Positions 1-4,793 of a stretch of 10,015 bases of DNA are shown piece by piece. The stretch's first letter is position 1. Every line of letters begins with the position of its first letter. The position numbers were made by a program, and so were the translations under genes. The DNA is from an uncultured Clostridia bacterium (lineage in GTDB: Bacteria; Bacillota; Clostridia; RUG12999): positions 1 through 10,015 of the forward strand of contig CATIYX010000053.1 of the NCBI GenBank assembly GCA_949739095.1. The letters are read 5' to 3'. Below the pieces are notes generated by a model, which saw only the letters and a program-made list of their open reading frames with translations, was not told the DNA's origin and did no database searches.

Positions 1-160
1 CGTGTCCTTTGGTATTAAAGTCAGCCACTCGCACAGACGTTCCAATCGGACTTGGAAACCGAACATTAGAAGCGTACGCGCAATTGTGAACGGAACGCCG
101 AAACGCGTAAAAGTTTGCACCCGTTGCCTGCGTTCCGGTAAAGTGCAGCGCGCTGTATAA
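1..160 (+). CDS. rpmB: 50S ribosomal protein L28, C-terminal part (5' end outside window)
   Basis: L28 is a small protein of the large ribosomal subunit. The first whole codon is at position 2; 52 residues are visible before the TAA at 158-160. The product contains the signature SHSHRRSNRTWKPNIR, followed by VRAIVNGTPKRVKVCTRCLRSGK, which is the classic L28 fold. The CTRC pair near the end is half of a zinc ribbon; the partner CxxC would be in the roughly ten N-terminal residues that lie outside the window, so this is probably the zinc-binding form. Family members are about 60-65 residues long, so the C-terminal four fifths is present and intact. The gene stands alone here and is followed by a strong terminator, with convergent genes beyond. 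Identification is near certain. Confidence 0.97.
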   Translation, partial: VSFGIKVSHSHRRSNRTWKPNIRSVRAIVNGTPKRVKVCTRCLRSGKVQRAV

Positions 161-201
161 AATGAGACAAGCTGCAAAAAACAGCTATCGCATGACATTA
201 T

Positions 202-243
202 AAAGAGCGTATTGTTCTATTTAGAACAATACGCTCTTTTTCT
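202..243 (+). terminator. Intrinsic terminator after rpmB, possibly bidirectional
   Basis: A perfect 18-bp inverted repeat (arms 202-219 and 222-239) encloses a tiny loop and is followed on the + strand by a T-rich run (237-243). It lies 41 bp after the rpmB stop. It is also downstream of the convergent minus-strand operon that ends at 350. In that direction the trailing sequence is only weakly T-rich, so a second role as terminator for that operon is possible but less certain. Confidence 0.9.
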
Positions 244-349
244 TTATATTAATATTGTGTAATCATGAAACCGCTTCCATCCATATTTTAGCATTTAAAA
301 ATTACCTTAAATATTTACTTTTTACATGCAGCTATACTCCTGTACATTA

Positions 350-673
350 TCAATTCCAGACCTCTTTCGCCATATGAAACGCCGCCCACGCCTTGGGCCA
401 GCCGGCATAGAAAGCGGCATGAGTAATAATTTCCGCAATTTCCTCTTTGGAAACGCCATTTTTCTTCGCTTCTGCAAGATGAAATTTCAAAGAACTGTCA
501 AGAATGCCGCTTGCCATAAGAGTGGTCACCGTTACAATACTGCGTATTTTCAGCGGTAGCTTATCAGTTCTTGACCATACCTCACCAAATAGCATGTCAT
601 CATTCAACTCAGCAAATTTTGGCGCAAACTCTCCAAGCGCATCGCGTCCTGCTGTTACTCTTATTTTTTCCAT
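350..673 (-). CDS. Carboxymuconolactone decarboxylase (CMD) family protein
   Basis: The product is 107 residues long, a normal length for small CMD/AhpD-fold proteins. These are all-helical and usually oligomeric, and act as decarboxylases or peroxidase-like redox proteins. Family hallmarks are visible: EVWSR near residue 32, the central H-L-A-E-A-K-K-N-G segment, then SKEEIAEIITHAAFYAGWPKA close to the C-terminus. The CxxC of true AhpD alkylhydroperoxidases is absent, so a peroxiredoxin-reductase role is unlikely and the chemistry is unknown. I chose the ATG at 673 rather than an in-frame ATG at 682 because AAAGGA abuts the upstream ATG but sits about 8 nt before the downstream one. The gene is the last of the operon, 17 bp after the flavodoxin-cyclophilin gene. 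There is no signal peptide, so unlike its two neighbours it is presumably cytoplasmic. Confidence 0.88.
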   Translation of the reverse strand: MEKIRVTAGRDALGEFAPKFAELNDDMLFGEVWSRTDKLPLKIRSIVTVTTLMASGILDSSLKFHLAEAKKNGVSKEEIAEIITHAAFYAGWPKAWAAFHMAKEVWN

Positions 674-690
674 TTTTAACATCCTTTCTT

Positions 691-1893
691 TTAATACAGT
701 TCTGCTGTTACTGTACCCGCAAGACTTGTTATATGCTCCAGTCCTATTTCCACTTTACCGATAGAAACAAGCCCTGACGAATATCTAAAATCCTGATAGA
801 ACAGCGCAAGATTCCCCCAAAGTACGTATAGCGTGAAATCTCCTTTCTCCGGTGTAATACCTTCCGGCGCATCCGAACTATCAATCTGCTCCGTTAAATA
901 CGCAATTTTTTCCGTACCGTTGTAATCTTCAAAATTCAGATTAAGCGGCAGCATTGCTGCGAGGCTGTTCGCCGTATTGTTATCCTCTAATTTTATGATA
1001 ATTTCATTCCCGCCCGCTGTTAATCTTATTCGTTTTGCAATCGCACTGCTAAAATTGTTACTATCAAGCCAACTTTGAATTTGTGTATCTGCCGTTGATA
1101 CAGTTCCTCTAAATCCCGCTGTAACTGTGCTGTCCGGACACACACTGCGAAGTCCTTGCAGACTGCCGCTGATTCCTGTTGAACCGCTTGTACAAAACGG
1201 CATAATTGTTTTACCATTCATATCATAGCTTTCCAAAAAAGTATAAATAATTTTCGGCGCCTGTCCCCACCAAATCGGATAACCCAGCAAAATCACATCA
1301 TAATCCTTCATGTTTTCCACTTTTCCTGCTATTGCAGGGCGCGCATTTGCATCATTTTGTTCGCGATTTGCACGGCAATCACTGTTATAGTTTAAATCTT
1401 CGCTTGTATATGGCTCTTCCGGCACAATTTCATAGATATCCGACTCTGCGACTCTTGCTATTTTTTGTGCAAGATTTTTCGTGTTATTCGTACAGGAAAA
1501 ATATACTGTCAGCACGCGGTTTGGTTTTTCTGCCGGTGGCGCTGGTATCGGCAAATTATTGATTTGATTACTATAACTTTTTATCAATGGTTCCAATGTT
1601 TTCACATTCCACAAAAACGCCTTGATAGAATCAGAAATTCCCATTTGTTCTTTCATGTCGTCAGCATAATCTGCACTAATAGTTCCCTCCATGCCGTTGT
1701 ATGTCTTTACACCAGTAAGCTGTGTACCATGGTATAGAGCAACAATCAAATCTGCGCCCGACTGCGCATTTGTAACACACACCGCTGAAGCTGTTACTAC
1801 AAATTCCGTTTCAACCGCATATGATGTTATATCTATGCCACATATCATCAGTAAAACAGATATCGTCAGAGCTATATATTTCTTCATATTCAT
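691..1893 (-). CDS. Exported flavodoxin with N-terminal beta-sandwich module and C-terminal cyclophilin-like domain
   Basis: This is a 400-residue fusion protein. Residues 1-26 look like a Sec signal peptide (MNMKKY, then a hydrophobic stretch, then SYA as a plausible cleavage site). Residues about 28-105 form a small module ending in KAFLWNVKTLEPL, a pattern seen in secreted clostridial proteins. After a proline-rich linker (115-125), residues 127-280 are a flavodoxin domain: VYFSCTNNTKNLA is the phosphate-binding loop, GYPIWWG (204-210) and MPFCTSG (231-237) are the other flavin-site segments. Residues 287-400 match the cyclophilin-like fold often paired with flavodoxins (LWGNLALFYQDF and SSGLVSIGKVE). 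The loop reads CTNNT, where the paralogue has ATGTT. The start is preceded by AAGGAG; a second ATG two codons on (1887) is an alternative. The gene begins 13 bp after its paralogue. A flavin-dependent redox role outside the membrane is inferred; the substrate is unknown. Confidence 0.85.
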   Translation of the reverse strand: MNMKKYIALTISVLLMICGIDITSYAVETEFVVTASAVCVTNAQSGADLIVALYHGTQLTGVKTYNGMEGTISADYADDMKEQMGISDSIKAFLWNVKTLEPLIKSYSNQINNLPIPAPPAEKPNRVLTVYFSCTNNTKNLAQKIARVAESDIYEIVPEEPYTSEDLNYNSDCRANREQNDANARPAIAGKVENMKDYDVILLGYPIWWGQAPKIIYTFLESYDMNGKTIMPFCTSGSTGISGSLQGLRSVCPDSTVTAGFRGTVSTADTQIQSWLDSNNFSSAIAKRIRLTAGGNEIIIKLEDNNTANSLAAMLPLNLNFEDYNGTEKIAYLTEQIDSSDAPEGITPEKGDFTLYVLWGNLALFYQDFRYSSGLVSIGKVEIGLEHITSLAGTVTAELY

Positions 1894-1906
1894 ATGTCTC
1901 CTTCAA

Positions 1907-2917
1907 TTATTTTGCAATCCATTCTTCAATTTGTGCATTTGTAATTGATGACGTTCCTCTCATTCCGTCTTTCACCTCGGCATCAGGACAAATGTTTCTA
2001 ATGGCGGAAACCGAAGTTCCAATACCGCTACCACCGCTTGTGCAGAACGGCATGATTGTTTTGTCTGATAAATCATATGTTTCAAGGAATGTATTTACTA
2101 TTTTGGGCATAGTGCCCCACCAAATCGGGTAACCAATATATATTGTATCATAGTCGCTGATATTTACTGCAATCGGTTCAAATTCAGGTCTTGCAGCATC
2201 GTCCTGCTGTTCCCTGTTCGCGCGGCAATCGCTGCTGTAGTTTAAATCTTCGCTTGTATAGGGTATTTTCGGTACGATTTCATAGATATCTGCTCCCGCC
2301 ACTTCCGCAATTTTTTCAGCAACTGATTTTGTTGTTCCTGTTGCTGAAAAATATACTACCAAATTGTTTGAACCGCTTGTTCCCGGCTGCTTTGCCGGCG
2401 TTGTGTCAAGTGTAGATACTTGTTCTGCTATCTGACCTGTTTTTGTAATTGTTACCATTTGCTCTGCCTCATTCCATGCAACATCAAACCGAAAACGCTC
2501 GGCAATAAATCGAATTGGCAGCATTGTGCGGTCATTGATGATTATCGGAGCGACATCAAGCATTTGGGCTGAATCGTTTACATATGCATCTACACTGTCA
2601 ATCACCAGTCTTATTTCATCTTCGCCATAATGAAGTGTTACGGTCTGCGTATCGCCATCCCATGCCACCACGCCGCCCATTTCCTCCACTACAGCACGAA
2701 CAGGAAGCATCGTTCTGTCATTTATCACAATCGGCGCTGTGCCTTCCGTATCAATTGGCTTTTCCACACCGTTTACCGCCATATTCGGGTTACCTATCTG
2801 TAAAAGAATTTCTACGTTACCGGTCGCCTGCGTTTCCGCTTCTTCCACCGCACATCCTGTCAACGTAAACCCCAATACCATAAATAGTGATAATAAAATT
2901 GATATTACTCTTTTCAT
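1907..2917 (-). CDS. Lipoprotein with copper-amine-oxidase-N-like stalk domains and a flavodoxin domain
   Basis: This is a 336-residue protein. The N-terminus MKRVISILLSLFMVLGFTLTGC is a lipoprotein signal peptide with lipobox LTGC, so Cys22 would be lipidated and the protein anchored outside the cytoplasmic membrane. Residues about 40-160 hold a stalk domain of the 'copper amine oxidase N-terminal' type, with two repeated cores NDRTMLPVR (67-75) and NDRTMLPIR (128-136); in Firmicutes this module is usually structural, not copper-binding. A low-complexity linker (about 161-184) leads to a flavodoxin domain (185-336) with VVYFSATGTTKSVAEKI as the FMN phosphate loop, GYPIWWG (262-268) and MPFCTSGGSG (289-298). 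The flavodoxin domain is a close paralogue of that in the next gene. It starts 4 bp after the merR stop. Flavodoxins carry one or two electrons via FMN; an extracytoplasmic electron-transfer role is inferred. Confidence 0.88.
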   Translation of the reverse strand: MKRVISILLSLFMVLGFTLTGCAVEEAETQATGNVEILLQIGNPNMAVNGVEKPIDTEGTAPIVINDRTMLPVRAVVEEMGGVVAWDGDTQTVTLHYGEDEIRLVIDSVDAYVNDSAQMLDVAPIIINDRTMLPIRFIAERFRFDVAWNEAEQMVTITKTGQIAEQVSTLDTTPAKQPGTSGSNNLVVYFSATGTTKSVAEKIAEVAGADIYEIVPKIPYTSEDLNYSSDCRANREQQDDAARPEFEPIAVNISDYDTIYIGYPIWWGTMPKIVNTFLETYDLSDKTIMPFCTSGGSGIGTSVSAIRNICPDAEVKDGMRGTSSITNAQIEEWIAK

Positions 2918-2921
2918 AATT

Positions 2922-3278
2922 TCACTTTTCCCCTTTCATGTCTTGTCGTATCTCATGCCGCAAATAATCCAAATTAGATATTTGTTTTTCATAGAAATGA
3001 ATTTTATCAAGCGTATTTTTTCTTTTTTGACTCAGCATTTTTAAACAGTTATCTTCATTTTCACCTGAGAACAACAGCCGCATATACTCGTCTATATCCT
3101 TGTTTGAAAAACCTGTTTCATGCAGTGTCATAATCATGCTGAGCCGCTTTAAGTCCTGCTCGCCATATTGCCATTTCCCCATCACCTTTTTAACACTGCC
3201 ACACAAATTCATTTGCTCGTATTCCTTCAAAATTTTTATCGGAATACAATATGTTTCGCTTGCCTCTTCAATTGTCAT
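2922..3278 (-). CDS. Short MerR-family transcriptional regulator
   Basis: The product is 118 residues long. An N-terminal winged helix-turn-helix of MerR type (TIEEASETYCIPIKILKEYEQMNL, then WQYGEQDLKRLSMI) is followed by LHETGFSNKDIDEYMRLL, the usual wing and second HTH-like motif. The rest is a predicted dimerisation helix (about 80-118) with no separate effector domain and no cysteine cluster for metal binding. I chose the ATG at 3278 because GGAAAGGAGG precedes it by a few bases; an in-frame ATG at 3332 would add 18 residues from the hairpin region and has no such site. It is the first gene of the operon that carries the two exported flavodoxins, and probably controls it. Identification as MerR-type is good; the signal it senses is unknown. 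Confidence 0.85.
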   Translation of the reverse strand: MTIEEASETYCIPIKILKEYEQMNLCGSVKKVMGKWQYGEQDLKRLSMIMTLHETGFSNKDIDEYMRLLFSGENEDNCLKMLSQKRKNTLDKIHFYEKQISNLDYLRHEIRQDMKGEK

Positions 3279-3293
3279 GGCTTCCTCCTTTCC

Positions 3294-3340
3294 AAAAATA
3301 AAAAAATATAGATGTCCGCATCTTCCGGCCATCTATATTT
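3294..3340 (-). terminator. Terminator-like hairpin between lysR and merR
   Basis: Read on the minus strand, an 11-bp stem (arms 3330-3340 and 3304-3314), extended by CCG/CGG inside a single mismatch, is followed by a run of T residues interrupted once by A (3306-3294). It lies 29 bp after the lysR stop, so it would end the lysR transcript. It also sits in the predicted 5' region of the merR operon, overlapping the promoter. Confidence 0.7.
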
Positions 3341-3368
3341 TACTACCATTATTTAGAAATGTAAAATA
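3336..3368. repeat. Perfect inverted repeat framing the merR promoter; candidate operator
   Basis: GTAAAATA on one side (3361-3368 on the + strand) and TATTTTAC on the other (3336-3343) form a perfect 8-bp dyad separated by 17 bp. The arms overlap the -35 and -10 elements. The position is what one expects for a dimeric regulator binding site, with MerR as the first candidate and LysR as the second. The arms are AT-rich, so chance occurrence cannot be excluded. Confidence 0.45.
3337..3365 (-). promoter_or_regulatory. Predicted sigma-A promoter of the merR-flavodoxin operon
   Basis: On the minus strand there is TTTACA (3365-3360), a 17-bp spacer and TAAAAT (3342-3337), which is close to the consensus. 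The predicted start point is near 3330. The spacer is 17 bp, not the 19-20 bp typical of promoters that MerR proteins activate by DNA distortion, which fits repression or independent expression better than classic MerR activation. Confidence 0.65.
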
Positions 3369-3369
3369 C

Positions 3370-4263
3370 TTATATTGAATCATTAACCATGCCTGTAACG
3401 CATTTCTTTGTAAACTCAATAAACGTATTTATCAATACCGAATTAGGTTGATTTTTCTTCCATACTAAAAAACTGCCGTTTGATATTTCGGGGTACAGTG
3501 GTTTTAGACATACTTCGCCATTCATACACTCAAATTCATGTACCAATGCCGCTCCCATATTATTTGCAACCATCATAGAGCAGTTATTATATGAGACATT
3601 ACTCGTCGCGACAATAGTAAGTTTTTTATAGTATTTGCCAAACCAATTCTCAAGTTCATTTTGTACCGACTTGCGTTTTGCCGTAATAAGCGGAACTCCA
3701 ATCAAATCTTTGGCGGTTATGCTGTCCTTTTGTGCCAGAGGGGAATCTTTTTTTAATAAGACGCACCATTTTTCCCTACGCGGCATTTTTATAAAATTAT
3801 ATTTACTAATTTCCACCGGCTCTATTAATAAACCAATATCCGTTAATCCGTTTTCAATCCGTTCTTTCACATCACTTGCAATACCTGTATGAAAATCAAA
3901 TGTAACATCAGGATATTTTTCACGAAAGGCAGCAATGATTCGCGAAAGTTCAATGATATTCTGTGTTTCGCCAAATCCGACAGCAATTTCGCCAGATATA
4001 TTCTGTCGGCCACCAGATATCTCCTCTTTTGTTTTACCATATAAATCCAGCATTTCCTCAGCTCTGCGCTTTAAAAGTATTCCTTCGTTTGTCAAAACAA
4101 TATTATGGTTGCTCCTGATAAATAATGTAACACCCAATTCCTCCTCAAGCTGTATCAATTGACGGGATAATGTCGGCTGCGTAATATGTAAATACTGTGC
4201 AGCTCTTGTGATATTTTCTTCTCTTGCCACAGTTAAAAAATATCGCAAAACACGAAATTCCAT
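3370..4263 (-). CDS. LysR-family transcriptional regulator
   Basis: This is a 297-residue protein of normal LysR length. Residues 1-60 are the winged helix-turn-helix: MEFRVLRYFLTVAREENITRAA, then LHITQPTLSRQL with the recognition helix, then LEEELGVTLFIR. After a linker helix (about 60-90), residues 91-290 are the periplasmic-binding-protein-like effector domain (GEIAVGFGETQN, then DIGLLIEP, then MVANNMGAALVHE). A strong AGGAGG lies 8 nt before the ATG. The gene is co-oriented with the merR-flavodoxin operon and divergent from trp. Family members commonly control a neighbouring or divergent gene with a small-molecule inducer. The flavodoxin operon is the more likely target because trp already has a T-box. 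A single Cys in the effector domain (C166) does not suggest an OxyR-type thiol switch. Confidence 0.93.
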   Translation of the reverse strand: MEFRVLRYFLTVAREENITRAAQYLHITQPTLSRQLIQLEEELGVTLFIRSNHNIVLTNEGILLKRRAEEMLDLYGKTKEEISGGRQNISGEIAVGFGETQNIIELSRIIAAFREKYPDVTFDFHTGIASDVKERIENGLTDIGLLIEPVEISKYNFIKMPRREKWCVLLKKDSPLAQKDSITAKDLIGVPLITAKRKSVQNELENWFGKYYKKLTIVATSNVSYNNCSMMVANNMGAALVHEFECMNGEVCLKPLYPEISNGSFLVWKKNQPNSVLINTFIEFTKKCVTGMVNDSI

Positions 4264-4280
4264 AACCCGTTCCTCCTCTC

Positions 4281-4341
4281 ATACTATACCTGAGTATATC
4301 ACAATAAAACTCCAAAATCAACATGATTCAAGATACTATAC
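4281..4341. repeat. Direct repeat of ATACTATAC flanking the lysR promoter
   Basis: The 9-mer ATACTATAC occurs at 4281-4289 and at 4333-4341, 52 bp apart start to start (about five helical turns), with the lysR promoter between them. The first copy is also the left part of an interrupted dyad, ATACT N7 AGTAT (4281-4297), that overlaps the -10 element. Such paired sites suit a LysR-type tetramer that controls its own gene; this is inference. Confidence 0.35.
4293..4321 (-). promoter_or_regulatory. Predicted sigma-A promoter of lysR
   Basis: On the minus strand there is TTGATT (4321-4316), a 17-bp spacer and TATACT (4298-4293), ending about 30 bp before the lysR start codon. Both hexamers are near consensus, and the spacing is ideal. 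Confidence 0.7.
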
Positions 4342-4352
4342 GGTCATGCGAC

Positions 4353-4389
4353 ACACGCATTTTGTTACATCATTTTGCAAAATCCGTGT
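4353..4389. repeat. Unexplained inverted repeat upstream of the trp promoter
   Basis: Two 12-bp arms (4353-4364 and 4378-4389) pair with one mismatch around a 13-base loop, followed on the + strand by ATTTTTCTT. Within it lies the perfect 12-bp palindrome ATTTTGCAAAAT (4372-4383). It could be a protein binding site for the regulator encoded next door or a weak + strand terminator that shields trp from stray transcription. No gene ends here on the + strand. Confidence 0.4.
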
Positions 4390-4428
4390 ATTTTTCTTCA
4401 TGTTTTTAGTTCAGCTTAAAAAAGCAGG

Positions 4429-4457
4429 TTGACAAATTCATTTTATGGTAGTACAAT
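4429..4457 (+). promoter_or_regulatory. trpE: Predicted sigma-A promoter of the trp operon
   Basis: TTGACA (4429-4434), a 17-bp spacer and TACAAT (4452-4457) give a perfect -35 and a near-perfect -10. Transcription should begin near 4464, just before the T-box Stem I, so the whole leader is transcribed. Confidence 0.85.
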
Positions 4458-4484
4458 AGATTAAAACAAAATACAATAAAAACC

Positions 4485-4760
4485 GTTGAACGAGAGAAGT
4501 AAGCAAAGGGAAGTTTCAGCAGAGAGCTGCGGCAGGTGAAAAGCAGCGGAATGGAAGTTTGCCGAATGGACTCGTGAGGGCAGCCCAAACACTTCTGGAA
4601 GTAAGTAGGCGCTGACGGGGTTCCCATCCGTTACCACAGGGATGCATATGATAGTATGTAATGTGAGTGGGCGTTCTTACCAAAAAAGGAACGTCAATTT
4701 AGGTGGTACCGCAGAAGCAATGTAGCTTTTGTCCTATTATTAGGGCAAAAGCTTTTTTTA
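4485..4760 (+). promoter_or_regulatory. T-box riboswitch, tryptophan specifier, controlling trpEGDCFB
   Basis: The untranslated leader reads the charging state of a tRNA. Stem I shows the AGTA of its lower internal loop (4498-4501) and a distal hairpin GCTGC/GCAGC (4526-4530 with 4543-4547) whose loop carries GGTGAAA. The specifier is TGG followed by A (4567-4570), in the family context GAA-TGG-ACTC-GTGAGGGC, so the cognate tRNA is tRNA-Trp, which agrees with the genes downstream. A short stem ACGG/CCGT (4615-4618 with 4628-4631) followed by TTA, and a further hairpin (4669-4676 with 4688-4695), precede the T-box sequence AGGTGGTACCGC (4701-4712). Uncharged tRNA-Trp would pair its anticodon with UGG and its 3' end with the TGGT of the T-box bulge, which stabilises the antiterminator and lets transcription continue. 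Confidence 0.95.
4724..4760 (+). terminator. Regulated terminator of the T-box leader, with overlapping antiterminator
   Basis: The terminator stem pairs 4724-4736 with 4741-4753 (13 bp, one G-U wobble) around the loop TTAT, followed by a T run (4753-4759). The competing antiterminator pairs AGG (4701-4703) with CCT (4733-4735) and GCAGAAGC (4711-4718) with GCTTTTGT (4725-4732), leaving TGGTACC (4704-4710) as the bulge for the tRNA acceptor end. Both structures need the same 4725-4735 strand, so they are mutually exclusive. Confidence 0.93.
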
Positions 4761-4793
4761 TTGTATTTTTTATTGTTAAAGGAGTGACGAAAC

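Noticed and set aside
350..673. AhpD alkylhydroperoxidase
   Set aside because: The CxxC active-site motif required for AhpD is missing.
674..682. CMD gene start at 682
   Set aside because: The AAAGGA motif directly abuts that ATG, leaving no spacing; the ATG at 673 is placed properly.
1907..2917. Copper amine oxidase enzyme
   Set aside because: Only the small N-terminal stalk-type repeats are present; there is no catalytic oxidase domain or topaquinone site.
3279..3332. Longer merR start at 3332 adding 18 residues
   Set aside because: The extra codons run through the terminator-like hairpin, have no ribosome binding site, and do not resemble MerR proteins; a strong GGAAAGGAGG precedes the ATG at 3278.
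4552..4554. Earlier TGG as the T-box specifier
   Set aside because: The second TGG at 4567-4569 is followed by A and the ACTC-GTGAGGGC context typical of the specifier loop; the first is not.
4406..4627. Minus-strand open frame of 73 codons over the trp promoter and T-box
   Set aside because: The region is fully explained by a structured leader RNA on the other strand; the translation looks like no protein family.
4464..4793. Tryptophan-rich leader peptide or TRAP-type attenuation
   Set aside because: No short frame with tandem Trp codons and no series of spaced GAG/TAG triplets was seen; the T-box explains the leader.
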